NCBI GenBank assembly: GCA_964499285.1
Contig: CAZCLA010000004.1
Coordinates: forward strand, 1 to 64,000
Reading direction: 5' to 3'
Length of the DNA: 64,000 nucleotides
Origin: JAGFIY01 sp964499285
GTDB taxonomy: Bacteria > Bacteroidota > Ignavibacteria > Ignavibacteriales > Melioribacteraceae
A program made the translations under genes and the position numbers. Each line of letters starts with the position of its first letter. Positions within the stretch are counted from its first letter, which is position 1. This document shows positions 1 through 9,382 of this stretch, piece by piece. Under the pieces are notes generated by a model. That model was not told where the DNA came from, did no database searches, and worked only from the letters and a program-made list of their open reading frames with translations.

Positions 1-2682
1 GGAAAGTTCAATACAAATCAGTTTCAAGGACAGGATGGTGTTCAAGGACCTTACCGGCTTACTGGAGCAAACAACGAACGAGCTATTATAATTATCGCAG
101 GCAGCGAAAAAGTTTATGTTGACGGAGAAGAAATGCGGAGGGGGGAAAATAATCAATATGTTATCGATTATGCGGTGGGTGAAATTACCTTTACCCCAAA
201 CAAATTGATTACATCGGCTAGCAGAATAACTATCGATTTTGAATATACTGATCGACAATATCAAAGAAACTTCTTCGGAACAAACTCGTCAGCATCATTT
301 TTTGATGAGAGATTGAATATTAAATTTTCGTTTATGCAGGAAGGAGATAACCAGGACAGTCCAATTGATCTCGTACTTTCAGAAAATGAGATAAAGATTT
401 TAGAAGAAGCCGGAGATGATTTATTTGAAGCAGCTCGAGACGGAGCAACTCTTGTTGAACCGGATTCAAACGGGGTGCGGCGCGGAAGTTACGCTCGAAG
501 AGATACAGTAATAAATAGTGTTGAACAGATTTATTATCTATACAGTCCGGGCGCTGACAGCGCAATTTATAATGTTGTGTTCTCACATGTGGGAGCCGGC
601 AACGGAAGCTACCGCCGCGAAAGTGCCGGAAAATATACATTCGTTGGAGAAAGTCTTGGTTCATATCTTCCAATAAGATTGCTTCCTGTTCCGCAGTTGA
701 AGCAGATGGGTAATTTATTTATGTCGGCAAAACCATTCTCCGATTTGACTTTAAATCTCGAACTGGCTGGAAGCAGTTGGGATAAGAATAGATTTTCAAA
801 TTTGAATGACGAGGATAATTATGGTTATGCTAGAAATATTTTTATTCAGTACGATAAACAAAAACCACAACTACTTGGAATACAGTTTAACGATCTTAAG
901 CTGAGTTTCAAAGATCGTTATATTGAAGATCGTTTTACCTCGCTTGATAGAATAAACAGTATCGAGTACAACCGGGATTATAATATTTCGGGCGGCGAAA
1001 CGGATGATGAATCATTGAGGGAAGTCCAACTAAATGTTTCACCAATTGAACAGTTTAGAATCCAATCCATGTATGGAAAAATAAAGCGTGGCAATTCGTT
1101 TTCATCCGACAGATTTTTGAACGAAGTATCCTTAAAGCAGGATAAAACATATAGCTTAAATTATAATATCGATTTCGTTTCATCCAAATCTAATATTGTT
1201 CATTCTGATTGGCTGAGGCAGAAAGCAGATGCAAATTATACGTTAGGTAAGATTATTCCTGGTTTTTATTTTGAAGCGGAGGATAGAAAAGAATTTAAAC
1301 CTGATTCGGATTCACTTACCTCACTTAGCTTGAAATTTTTTGAGTACAAACCTTACCTTACAGTTGAACCAATATTCGGACTCGGTATTACAGCTTTTAT
1401 CTCAAAGCGCGATGAGTATATTCCGCTTCATGGAGTTATGGTTAAAGAATCGGAAGCATTTACACACAGTTATAAATTAAACTACAATGAAATAAAAGAA
1501 TTCTCTTCAAATTTAAATATCACTTTTAGAAACAAAAAGTATTCGCCTAAATTGAAAGAACTTGGATTTCTAGATAACGAAACAGTACTTTTAAGATCCG
1601 AATCAAGATTTAATTTCTGGGATAGATTTCTTGATGGAAATTTATTCTACGAGGCTGCAACCGAGCGAGCCGCAAAATTGGAGAAGATATTTATTCAAGT
1701 TCCAGTTGGTCAAGGCAGCTACAGATATCTTGGTGATTTAAACAACAACGGAATCGCTGATGAGGAAGAATTTGAGCCTACAATATACGATGGGGATTTT
1801 ATATTGACTAATTATCCAACGGATGAACTTTTCCCAGTTATTAACCTTAAAACAAGCACGAGATGGAAGGTCGATTTTGAAAAAATGTTCGATAAATCAA
1901 CGCTTCTAAGTTCGGCATTGAATGCGCTTTCGACAGAAACATTCTGGAGAATTGAAGAGAAAAGCAGTTACCCGGAAACAGAAAAAATTTATCTGCTCAA
2001 TTTTAACTATTTCCTTAACGATTCTTCCACGATAAGCGGATCAAATTTATTTCAACAGGACTTTTTTCTTTTTAAAAACAGCAGTGAACTCTCGTTTAGA
2101 TTCAGATACATTCAAAGAAAAAATCTTTCACAATATTCCGGTGGATTGGAAAAAGGATATTTTCGAGAAAGAAGTTTAAGAATTCGATTCAAATTGATAA
2201 AAGAAGTAAATAATCAAACGGATGTTTCAAATACTACCGATCTTGTCACTGCGCCTCCAAGCACAAGAAGTTCACGCAGTGTAAGTTCAAACGATATTGT
2301 TTCGGATTTTTCATATCGTCCAATAAGTAATTTAGAGTTTGGCTTTAAATTCCAAGTCGGGAAAATTGAGGATGTCTATCCAGATGAAGCGACAGAAATA
2401 AATTTGAATGCACAAACTATCCGTTTGACACTCTCATTTGCAGGAAAAGGAAGACTAAGATTTGAAGCGGAGAGAAGTGAACTAAATGCAAATACATCAA
2501 CTAATTTCATTCCTTTTGAAATAACAAATGGAAAAACCATCGGAAAAAACTATTTTTGGAGATTGAACTTTGATTATCGCATTGCAAGCAACCTTCAGAC
2601 AACTGTAAGTTATGATGGACGAAAGCAGGGCGAAAGTAAAATTATTCATACAATGCGTGCAGAAGCACGAGCATATTTTTGA
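1..2682 (+). CDS. Large outer-membrane/surface protein, 5' end missing
   Basis: The frame is open from base 1, so the gene begins before the window. The ATG at 133 is internal: the residues before it (GPYRLTGANNERAIIIIAGS, then KVYVDGEE) flow straight into the rest. About 893 residues are visible. The sequence is rich in alternating aromatic and polar residues with many short beta-strand-like stretches up to a terminal Phe (EARAYF), the pattern of an outer-membrane beta-barrel. Around 1729-1775 there is an acidic DLNNNGIADEEEFE segment resembling a calcium-binding dockerin or EF-hand loop. I recall similar large uncharacterised proteins in Bacteroidota and Ignavibacteria but cannot name the family. 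It is followed 6 bases later by the Nudix gene. The outer-membrane location is inferred; the function is unknown. Confidence 0.7.
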   Translation, partial: GKFNTNQFQGQDGVQGPYRLTGANNERAIIIIAGSEKVYVDGEEMRRGENNQYVIDYAVGEITFTPNKLITSASRITIDFEYTDRQYQRNFFGTNSSASFFDERLNIKFSFMQEGDNQDSPIDLVLSENEIKILEEAGDDLFEAARDGATLVEPDSNGVRRGSYARRDTVINSVEQIYYLYSPGADSAIYNVVFSHVGAGNGSYRRESAGKYTFVGESLGSYLPIRLLPVPQLKQMGNLFMSAKPFSDLTLNLELAGSSWDKNRFSNLNDEDNYGYARNIFIQYDKQKPQLLGIQFNDLKLSFKDRYIEDRFTSLDRINSIEYNRDYNISGGETDDESLREVQLNVSPIEQFRIQSMYGKIKRGNSFSSDRFLNEVSLKQDKTYSLNYNIDFVSSKSNIVHSDWLRQKADANYTLGKIIPGFYFEAEDRKEFKPDSDSLTSLSLKFFEYKPYLTVEPIFGLGITAFISKRDEYIPLHGVMVKESEAFTHSYKLNYNEIKEFSSNLNITFRNKKYSPKLKELGFLDNETVLLRSESRFNFWDRFLDGNLFYEAATERAAKLEKIFIQVPVGQGSYRYLGDLNNNGIADEEEFEPTIYDGDFILTNYPTDELFPVINLKTSTRWKVDFEKMFDKSTLLSSALNALSTETFWRIEEKSSYPETEKIYLLNFNYFLNDSSTISGSNLFQQDFFLFKNSSELSFRFRYIQRKNLSQYSGGLEKGYFRERSLRIRFKLIKEVNNQTDVSNTTDLVTAPPSTRSSRSVSSNDIVSDFSYRPISNLEFGFKFQVGKIEDVYPDEATEINLNAQTIRLTLSFAGKGRLRFEAERSELNANTSTNFIPFEITNGKTIGKNYFWRLNFDYRIASNLQTTVSYDGRKQGESKIIHTMRAEARAYF

Positions 2683-2688
2683 TCTATA

Positions 2689-3153
2689 ATGAATATAATA
2701 TCTAATCTTGTTGAAGCACATATCGTAAGAAAGATTAATAATAATCTCGAATTTCTTCTACTTAAAAGAGCTGAAAACGAGTCTTATGCGGGTATTTGGC
2801 AGATGGTAACAGGTTCAATCGATAATGATGAAACCGCTTATGAAACTGCAGCTCGTGAGATTAAAGAGGAAACCGGATTAACAATAAAAAAACTTTGGGT
2901 TGTACCTCGAATAAATTCTTTTTATTATCCTAAAAATGACAGCGTTTGCCTCGTGACGGTATTTGCGGCTTTGGTCGATGCGGTTCATGATATTAATATT
3001 TCTGCAGAACATTCCGACTTTATTTGGGTGGAGAAAGATGAAGCAATTAAAATGCTTGCTTGGGATGGTCAGCGAAAATCTGTTGAGTTAATAGATGAAT
3101 ATTTATCAAACAAGGCGAGCGCATTTCATTTTAATGAAATCAAATTGAAATAA
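2689..3153 (+). CDS. Nudix hydrolase
   Basis: A 154-residue protein with a complete Nudix box around residues 42-64: Gly, five residues, Glu, seven residues, then REIKEETGL. The REIKEE acidic core binds the metal that activates water for cleavage of a nucleoside diphosphate linked to another moiety. The length and the N-terminal strand (AHIVRKINNNLEFLLLKRAE) resemble the dATP/dihydroneopterin-triphosphate pyrophosphohydrolase (NudB-like) group, but the substrate cannot be read from sequence. It sits between the surface protein and the PfkB kinase on the same strand, 33 bases before the kinase, and may share its transcript. The family call is firm; the substrate is open. Confidence 0.88.
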   Translation: MNIISNLVEAHIVRKINNNLEFLLLKRAENESYAGIWQMVTGSIDNDETAYETAAREIKEETGLTIKKLWVVPRINSFYYPKNDSVCLVTVFAALVDAVHDINISAEHSDFIWVEKDEAIKMLAWDGQRKSVELIDEYLSNKASAFHFNEIKLK

Positions 3154-3186
3154 TAATTAGATGTGTAAACAAATAGGAGAATACTT

Positions 3187-4092
3187 TTGAGTTTACTGGT
3201 AGTGGGTTCCGTAGCATATGATACAATTGAAACTGTTCAATCAAAAGTTATTGATGCTCTCGGCGGTTCGGCAACATATATTTCGCTGGCTGCAAGTTAT
3301 TTTACTAATCCAGTTCATCTTGTTGGAGTTGTTGGCAGCGATTTCAAGAAGGAACATATTGATTTGCTTAGTAAAAGAAGTATAGATCTTAAAGGACTTC
3401 AGATTGTGGAGAACGGAAAAACTTTTAGATGGTCTGGACGATATCATAAAAATTTTAATGACCGCGACACTATTTCGACTGATTTAAATGTTTTTGAAAC
3501 TTTTGATCCGATCATCCCGGAGGAATTAAAAGATGATGAGTACATCATGCTGGGGAATATAGATCCCCCGCTTCAATTAAATGTGCTTGAACAAATAAAG
3601 AAGCCGAAACTTACAGTGCTCGATACAATGAATCTTTGGATTAATATCAAGAAAATGGAACTTCTTGAAGTTCTGAAGAATATTGATGTGCTTATTATCA
3701 ATGACTCGGAAGCTGAACTGTTGACAGGCGAAGCCAACCTTGTTAAAGCAGCCAAACAAATTCTAAATATTGGTATGAAATATTTGATAATAAAAAAAGG
3801 TGCTCACGGTGCAGTTTTATTTGACGGCACTAAAGTCTTTTCTGCTCCGGCATATCCTCTCGAAAATTTAGTTGACCCGACCGGTGCTGGAGATACCTTT
3901 GCTGGTGGATTTTTAGGATATCTTTCCAAGCAAAATGAAATAAATTTTGAGATCATGAGAAAGGCTGTTGTTTACGGATCGGTTATGGCTTCTTTCTGTT
4001 GTGAAGATTTCAGCACTTCTGCATTGGAAAATTTAAATGAAGAAAAAGTTCAAAGTCGATTCGATGAATTTGCGGAAATTGCGAGGTTTTAA
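3187..4092 (+). CDS. PfkB-family carbohydrate/nucleoside kinase
   Basis: A 301-residue ribokinase-fold kinase. The N-terminal LLVVGSVAYDTIE and the GGSATY turn near residue 27 form the substrate-binding part; the C-terminal DPTGAGDTFAGGF near residue 231 is the PfkB signature with the anion hole and the catalytic Asp. NDSEAELLTGE near residue 172 is another family block. The start is TTG at 3187, preceded by AATAGGAGA. The gene lies 3 bases before mtnA, so the two are almost certainly co-transcribed. That pairing suggests phosphorylation of a 5-methylthioribose or 5-deoxyribose type sugar whose product MtnA isomerises. This substrate is inference from context only; an adenosine or ribose kinase role is equally open from the domain. 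Confidence 0.85.
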   Translation: MSLLVVGSVAYDTIETVQSKVIDALGGSATYISLAASYFTNPVHLVGVVGSDFKKEHIDLLSKRSIDLKGLQIVENGKTFRWSGRYHKNFNDRDTISTDLNVFETFDPIIPEELKDDEYIMLGNIDPPLQLNVLEQIKKPKLTVLDTMNLWINIKKMELLEVLKNIDVLIINDSEAELLTGEANLVKAAKQILNIGMKYLIIKKGAHGAVLFDGTKVFSAPAYPLENLVDPTGAGDTFAGGFLGYLSKQNEINFEIMRKAVVYGSVMASFCCEDFSTSALENLNEEKVQSRFDEFAEIARF

Positions 4093-4095
4093 AAG

Positions 4096-5106
4096 ATGAA
4101 CGGATTTAAAAGTATCGAGTTCGTTGATGAAAAGTTAAAACTTATTGACCAGACAAAACTACCTCTCGTTGAGAATTATATTTTAACCGATAATTACGAA
4201 AGAATAGCCGAAGCAATCGAAAAGCTTGAAGTAAGAGGCGCTCCTGCAATTGGTATTGCTGCTGCTTATGCACTTGCGCTTTCGGTTAAAAATATTTTTA
4301 GTGATTATGAAAGTGTTTTTCTTAAGGCTTATGAAAGACTCGCTTCAACCAGACCGACAGCAGTAAATTTATTTTGGGCACTAAACGAAATTAAATCAGA
4401 GTTTGAAAGGAACAGACATACAAAAAATTTGTACTCTAGTCTTATTCAAAAAGCTAATGAGATTTATTACGATGACATTGATAAATGTGAAAAGATGGCG
4501 GAATTTGGACTGCAGATATTCAAAAAGAAATCGAGAGTTTTAACGCACTGCAACACTGGTCATTTAGTAACAGCCGGCAGAGGAACTGCATTCGGAGTAA
4601 TCAGGAAGGGATTCGAAGAAGGTTTAATCGAACATGTTTATGCGGATGAAACAAGGCCGCTTCTTCAAGGCTCAAGATTGACAGCCTTTGAACTTGAAAA
4701 ATCGAAAATTCCTTTCTCAATCATTATTGATTCAACTGCCGCGTTTTTAATGAAAAAAGGTAAAGTCGATTTAGTGATTACAGGAGCGGATAGGATAACT
4801 GCAAACGGTGACGCCGCAAATAAAATTGGCACATACAATTTGGCGGTGATCTGTAAGCATCATAAAATTCCTTTTTACATTGCCGCACCAACTACAACTA
4901 TCGATAATAAACTTAAAACCGGTGAGGAGATTAAAATTGAGGAAAGAGATAAATCGGAAATAAATTCAATTGGAAAAGTACAGATTACAAAACAGCAATA
5001 TCCTGTTTATTCCCCGGCATTTGACGTTACTCCAAATTCTCTCATCACTGCATTCATCACGGAAAAAGGATTTCACTTACCACCATATAATTTTTTAAAT
5101 GTCTGA
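4096..5106 (+). CDS. mtnA: S-methyl-5-thioribose-1-phosphate isomerase
   Basis: A 336-residue member of the eIF2B/MtnA family. It converts 5-methylthioribose-1-phosphate to 5-methylthioribulose-1-phosphate in methionine salvage. Seen in sequence: RGAPAIGIAAAYALAL near residue 48, the catalytic-Cys block LTHCNTG followed by TAGRGTAFGVI near residue 150, ETRPLLQGSRLTAFEL near 186, and the catalytic-Asp block GADRITANGDAANKIGTYNLA near 230. The length matches the family. It follows the PfkB kinase by 3 bases and overlaps recO by 8 bases, indicating one operon. No MTA phosphorylase or later salvage genes (mtnB, mtnC, mtnD) are present, so the branch may end in a shorter route or those genes lie elsewhere. 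Some MtnA homologues act on 5-deoxyribose-1-phosphate. Confidence 0.93.
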   Translation: MNGFKSIEFVDEKLKLIDQTKLPLVENYILTDNYERIAEAIEKLEVRGAPAIGIAAAYALALSVKNIFSDYESVFLKAYERLASTRPTAVNLFWALNEIKSEFERNRHTKNLYSSLIQKANEIYYDDIDKCEKMAEFGLQIFKKKSRVLTHCNTGHLVTAGRGTAFGVIRKGFEEGLIEHVYADETRPLLQGSRLTAFELEKSKIPFSIIIDSTAAFLMKKGKVDLVITGADRITANGDAANKIGTYNLAVICKHHKIPFYIAAPTTTIDNKLKTGEEIKIEERDKSEINSIGKVQITKQQYPVYSPAFDVTPNSLITAFITEKGFHLPPYNFLNV

Positions 5107-5833
5107 AATAATAAAAACTCGCGCTGTTGTTTTGTCAAAGTTAAATTATGGCGAAACCAGTAAGATCGTAACTTTTTTCACAGAAGATAACGGAAAATTT
5201 ACGGGTATAATTAAGGGTGCACGTTCTCCTAAATCGAAAATAGGAAAAGCTGCCGATGTTCTTAACTTGGTTGAAATCCAGTATTATCACAAAGAGAACA
5301 GGGAAATTCAACTTGTTTCGGGCGTTGAAATATTAAACTTCTTTTCACAGATAAAAGGTGATTTGGAAAAACTTAAGTATGCTTCCACAATTATTGAACC
5401 TCTTATATATTTAACTGTCGAACATGAGGTAAATGAAAAACTGTTCCGAGGTGTTATAAGAATTTTAGAATTGATGAACGAGTCAGCGGATAATCTAAAA
5501 ATATTGGTCGTCAAATTCCTAAACTTCTTTATTAAAGAACTTGGGCTCGAATTAAAATTTGAACTGTGCAGTTTATGCGGTTCCGAAATAAATCAAGATG
5601 AAGATCTGGCATATGACTTTTCTCACGGACTTCTTTGTCCCGATTGCAGTAATAATTCAAGTAGTCATTACTTTTTGCCAAAGGAACTTTTAAAAATTCT
5701 AAACTGTATAAACCACCGTAAATCGTTCGATTATACTGACTCTGATTTGATTAAACTGATTAAATTCTTTGAAAGATTTTTGATGTTTCAATTCAGCGAG
5801 TTCAAGGGTTTTAGAACGTTAAATATGATATAA
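5099..5833 (+). CDS. recO: DNA repair protein RecO
   Basis: A 244-residue protein. RecO works with RecF and RecR to load RecA on SSB-coated DNA. The N-terminal OB fold is visible in KTRAVVLSKLNYGETSKIV followed by TFFTEDNGK and IKGARSPKSK. A central helical part follows, then a zinc-binding region with Cys157, Cys160, Cys180 and Cys183 (CSLCG and CPDC), present in many RecO proteins. The start ATG overlaps the end of mtnA by 8 bases, so translational coupling is likely. The C-terminus GFRTLNMI is at the expected place for the family. Nothing unusual. Confidence 0.92.
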   Translation: MSEIIKTRAVVLSKLNYGETSKIVTFFTEDNGKFTGIIKGARSPKSKIGKAADVLNLVEIQYYHKENREIQLVSGVEILNFFSQIKGDLEKLKYASTIIEPLIYLTVEHEVNEKLFRGVIRILELMNESADNLKILVVKFLNFFIKELGLELKFELCSLCGSEINQDEDLAYDFSHGLLCPDCSNNSSSHYFLPKELLKILNCINHRKSFDYTDSDLIKLIKFFERFLMFQFSEFKGFRTLNMI

Positions 5834-5858
5834 GGAATGTAATAGAAGGAGATATAAA

Positions 5859-7364
5859 ATGAAGTCTCGAAATTTTTTTGGAGCGTTATCGTTAATAATT
5901 ATTGGTACAGTTTTCGGAGCAATTTTAGTGTCGAGTTTCGGCTGGGTTCGACCCGGAATGGCAGAAGTAAGAATAGGCGCGGAAAATGCCCCCGTCGCTT
6001 CAATAAGCATGGATGCTGCCGCAGTTAACGATCAGTTTGTTCAAGTTGCTGAAATGGTTACTCCATCGATAGTCCAAATCAGAGTTATAACAACCGCAAA
6101 AACAAATTTTGAAGATAGTCCCTTCAAATTTTTCTTTGATCATCCGGATCTAGGTGAAAGAAAAGAACAAGGCGGGGGAAGCGGTGTGATAATTTCCAAT
6201 GACGGTTATATTCTGACAAACAATCACGTAGTAGAAAATGCTGAAAAAGTTACGGTTACCTTAAGTACAAAAGAGACCTTTGAAGCAGTTGTAGTCGGCA
6301 CTGATCCGCTTACTGATCTCGCGGTCGTAAAAATTGATAATGAAAGTCTTCCCGAAGTTTATTTTGGGAATTCGGATAAACTTCACGTAGGCCAATGGGT
6401 GATGGCAATCGGAAATCCTCTTGGATATTTAACATCAACCGTAACTGCCGGAATTGTTAGTGCAAGGGGACGAAACCTTCAACTTATTCGTGATGCCGAA
6501 GGTTATGGCATTGAAGATTTTATTCAAACAGATGCTGTAATCAATCCGGGAAACAGCGGCGGCGCTTTAGTCGATCTCTCTGGGGCTGTTGTAGGAATTA
6601 ATACGGCAATTGCAACTAACGGATTCTCCAGAAATTATATCGGCTACGGTTTTGCTATCCCGATAAACATTGCCAAGACAGTTGCTGAAGATCTTATAGC
6701 TTACGGAAAGGTTCACCGTGGTTATATTGGGGTTAGAATCAAAGAAGTTGACGATGCACTAGCAAAGGCTGTTGGTCTTGAAAAACCTATGGGAATTTTA
6801 ATTACAGATATTGTTCCGGACGGTTCAGCTGCAACCGAAGATATTCAAGCCGGAGATATAATTCTCAAAGTTGATGAACGAGAACTATATCAACCAAACG
6901 AACTTCAAAGTTACATTGCTACAAAAAGAGCCGGTACAGCAGTAACGCTCGAACTCTTTAGGGATGGAGATAAAATTAAACGAACCGTAACCTTAAAATC
7001 TCGAGAAGGTGAACTAAAAGAAAATCCTGTAGCTGCAGAAAAAAAATCAGAGAAGAAAGATACTGCACCACGAGAAGTATCTTTCAAAGAAATAGGTTTG
7101 ACGGTTAAGGATATTTCTGATAAAGATAAAGATTCTTACGATGTATCAAATGGAGTTATGATTCTAAATGTAGAAAGATTTAGCCCGGCTAGTGATCAGA
7201 ATTTACAACCCGGATTTATCATCACCGAAGTGAATAAATCAGCTGTCAAATCTACAAACGAATTCAAAGAAATGATTGAAGATAACCGGGGTAAGGCAGT
7301 TTTGATGAGAGTTGTAATGTCGAAAGACAATGTTAATTTTGTCGGACTTGAAATTCCCAAATAA
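5859..7364 (+). CDS. Periplasmic serine protease of the HtrA/Deg family
   Basis: A 501-residue Do-like protease for envelope protein quality control. A hydrophobic N-terminal segment (residues 9-30) is a signal peptide or membrane anchor. The trypsin-like domain carries the catalytic triad His123 (NNHVVENA), Asp153 (TDLAVVKID) and Ser233 (NPGNSGGALVD). Two PDZ domains follow, near residues 275-385 and 410-501. A low-complexity charged linker (near residues 390-410, rich in Lys and Glu) separates them. The start ATG has a strong AGAAGGAGA ribosome site. A hairpin terminator lies 38 bases after the stop. Whether it is the DegP, DegQ or DegS counterpart cannot be decided. Confidence 0.93.
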   Translation: MKSRNFFGALSLIIIGTVFGAILVSSFGWVRPGMAEVRIGAENAPVASISMDAAAVNDQFVQVAEMVTPSIVQIRVITTAKTNFEDSPFKFFFDHPDLGERKEQGGGSGVIISNDGYILTNNHVVENAEKVTVTLSTKETFEAVVVGTDPLTDLAVVKIDNESLPEVYFGNSDKLHVGQWVMAIGNPLGYLTSTVTAGIVSARGRNLQLIRDAEGYGIEDFIQTDAVINPGNSGGALVDLSGAVVGINTAIATNGFSRNYIGYGFAIPINIAKTVAEDLIAYGKVHRGYIGVRIKEVDDALAKAVGLEKPMGILITDIVPDGSAATEDIQAGDIILKVDERELYQPNELQSYIATKRAGTAVTLELFRDGDKIKRTVTLKSREGELKENPVAAEKKSEKKDTAPREVSFKEIGLTVKDISDKDKDSYDVSNGVMILNVERFSPASDQNLQPGFIITEVNKSAVKSTNEFKEMIEDNRGKAVLMRVVMSKDNVNFVGLEIPK

Positions 7365-7401
7365 GGTATTACCATTCCAAAATTTCAGTAAAATTTATTT
7401 T

Positions 7402-7428
7402 AAAGCGTCTCTTTGAGACGCTTTTTTT
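7402..7428 (+). terminator. Intrinsic terminator after the HtrA protease gene
   Basis: A perfect 10-base-pair stem, AAAGCGTCTC and GAGACGCTTT, with a TTT loop is followed by a T run. It closes the mtnA-recO-protease transcription unit and separates it from aroC. Confidence 0.9.
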
Positions 7429-7468
7429 ATATTTTATATTTGCTAATCAATAATTAAAAATCGAACTG

Positions 7469-8680
7469 ATGATAAGATTTCTAACAGCCGGTGAATCACA
7501 CGGGAAAACCCTAACTATAATAGTCGAAGGTTTTCCGTCTAACTTTGAACTTACAACAGATTATTTAAATCATCATCTCAAAAGAAGACAACTTGGATAT
7601 GGCCGAGGTCTTCGAATGAAAATTGAAACAGATAAAACGGAAATTCTAAGCGGGGTGAGGTTTGGTAAAACTCTCGGCTCACCTGTAAGTATGATAATAA
7701 AAAATAAAGATTGGGAAAACTGGTCTGAGATCATGTCGGTGGATAATGTGCTTTCAAAACAAGAAAAGATAAGTATCCCCAGACCGGGTCACGCCGATCT
7801 TACTGGAGTAATAAAATACGGTTTTGACGATATAAGAAATTCAATTGAACGATCAAGCGCGAGGGAAACTGCTGCGAGAGTTGCTGCCGGAAGCATTGCT
7901 CGTTCCTTCTTGGAAAAATTCGGGATTAAAATCGGCAGTTTTGTTGAGAGTATCGGCGGTGTTTATCCGGATGAAAATTTTTATAACTCACTTCTTCAAA
8001 ATAAAATCCCTGCAAAATTTGATGCATGGAAACTATCGCTGAAAGCCGATAAAAGCAGCGTTAGAGTATTGGATAAAAAACATGAAGAAAAAATAATTCG
8101 GAAAATTAAAACAGCTAAAAAGAAGGGAGATACTTTAGGCGGTACGATGATAACTGTTGCAACCGGAGTTCCGGCTGGTTTGGGAAGTTTTGTACATTAT
8201 GACAGAAAATTGAGCACATCAATCGCTCATTCAATTATGTCGATAAATGCAGTTAAGGGAGTTGAGATCGGAAGCGGATTTCAATCAGCGGACTGTTTCG
8301 GTTCCAAATCCCATGATGAAATAATTTTGAAGCAAGGATTATTAACACGCAGAACTAACCGGGCTGGAGGAATTGAAGGCGGAATTTCGACCGGTCTTCC
8401 GATAATTGTTAGATCCGCAATGAAACCGATTGCCACACTTATGTCGCCGATTCGAACAGTCGATCTAAGAACGGGTAAAAATATCTCCGCAAGAAGAGAA
8501 AGAAGTGATTTTGTAGCAGTTCCGGCTTGTGCGGTGATTACGGAATCAATGCTTGCTTGGTCTTTAGCCGAACACTTTCTTATAAAATTCGGCGGCGATT
8601 CGTTTGAAGAAACATTAGATAATTTTAAATCATTTACGAAAAAAATCGATTTCAAAATTAAGAAAAAATTTGGAAAATAA
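7469..8680 (+). CDS. aroC: Chorismate synthase
   Basis: A 403-residue enzyme that makes chorismate from 5-enolpyruvylshikimate-3-phosphate, the last shikimate-pathway step, using reduced FMN. Family signatures are plain: LTAGESHGKTLT at the N-terminus, RPGHADLTGVIKYG near residue 107, the Arg-rich SSARETAARVAAGSIAR near 129, GIEGGISTGLPI near 300 and the RSDFVAVPACAVI block near 344. The usual bacterial length is 350-400, so it is full length. The ATG lies 41 bases after the upstream T run, so aroC begins its own transcription unit. The metallo-hydrolase gene starts at once after its stop. Confidence 0.95.
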   Translation: MIRFLTAGESHGKTLTIIVEGFPSNFELTTDYLNHHLKRRQLGYGRGLRMKIETDKTEILSGVRFGKTLGSPVSMIIKNKDWENWSEIMSVDNVLSKQEKISIPRPGHADLTGVIKYGFDDIRNSIERSSARETAARVAAGSIARSFLEKFGIKIGSFVESIGGVYPDENFYNSLLQNKIPAKFDAWKLSLKADKSSVRVLDKKHEEKIIRKIKTAKKKGDTLGGTMITVATGVPAGLGSFVHYDRKLSTSIAHSIMSINAVKGVEIGSGFQSADCFGSKSHDEIILKQGLLTRRTNRAGGIEGGISTGLPIIVRSAMKPIATLMSPIRTVDLRTGKNISARRERSDFVAVPACAVITESMLAWSLAEHFLIKFGGDSFEETLDNFKSFTKKIDFKIKKKFGK

Positions 8681-8681
8681 T

Positions 8682-9320
8682 ATGTTGAAAGTCCAAACTT
8701 TCGTATTTAGTATGTTCTATGAAAACACTTATTTAATTTGGGATGATGAGAGTAAAGAAGCTGCTGTAATTGATCCCGGCTGCTTAGAAACTTTCGAGGA
8801 GAACAAACTTGCATCAGAAATCGAAAACAATGATCTTAAAATTAAATATCTAATAAACACCCATTGTCATATCGATCATATTTTCGGCAATCATTTTGTT
8901 AAATCAAAATTTAATTGTGAGTACCTGGCGCCAAAGGAAGATATTCCACTATTGAACAATGCTGAAAATCAAGGGAAGCTGTTCGGGGTAGTTGTAAATA
9001 AATCACCGAAGCCGGACCGCTTCATTGACGAAAAAACAGATATAAATTTAGGAAATAGCAAACCAAAATTTTTATTCACACCAGGTCATACTCCCGGTGA
9101 ATATTCTATTTATTTCGAGAATGAAAAATTATGTTTTACCGGCGATGTACTTTTTCGAGAAGGAATCGGGAGAACCGATTTGTGGGGTGGGGACACAAAG
9201 ATACTTCTGGAATCAATAAATCAAAAATTATATGCTCTGCCAGACGAGGTTGTTATCTATCCCGGTCATGGAGACCCAAGTACCATCGGCTATGAGAAAA
9301 CAAACAATCCGTTTACCTGA
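8682..9320 (+). CDS. Metallo-beta-lactamase-fold hydrolase (glyoxalase II-like)
   Basis: I place the start at ATG 8682, one base after the aroC stop; an in-frame TTG at 8670 inside aroC is less likely because the family begins MLKVQTFVFSMFYENTYLI. The 212-residue protein has the dinuclear metal site THCHIDHIFGN, then GHTPGEYSIYF, TGDVLFREGIGRTD and the last ligand in YPGHGDPSTIGYE. This arrangement is that of YcbL-type hydroxyacylglutathione hydrolase-like enzymes, which hydrolyse thioesters in the cytoplasm. The true substrate is unknown. Coupling to aroC is by position only and does not imply a shared pathway. Confidence 0.88.
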   Translation: MLKVQTFVFSMFYENTYLIWDDESKEAAVIDPGCLETFEENKLASEIENNDLKIKYLINTHCHIDHIFGNHFVKSKFNCEYLAPKEDIPLLNNAENQGKLFGVVVNKSPKPDRFIDEKTDINLGNSKPKFLFTPGHTPGEYSIYFENEKLCFTGDVLFREGIGRTDLWGGDTKILLESINQKLYALPDEVVIYPGHGDPSTIGYEKTNNPFT

Positions 9321-9382
9321 TTCAAAATTGCATTACACTTACTGATTAGATATATTGCGAATAATCAATTCCCAATCAATAA

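Noticed and set aside
332..673. Minus-strand frame inside the first gene, and similar opposite-strand frames across the window
   Set aside because: They lie within strong coding frames, have no recognisable domain and show the composition expected of shadows.
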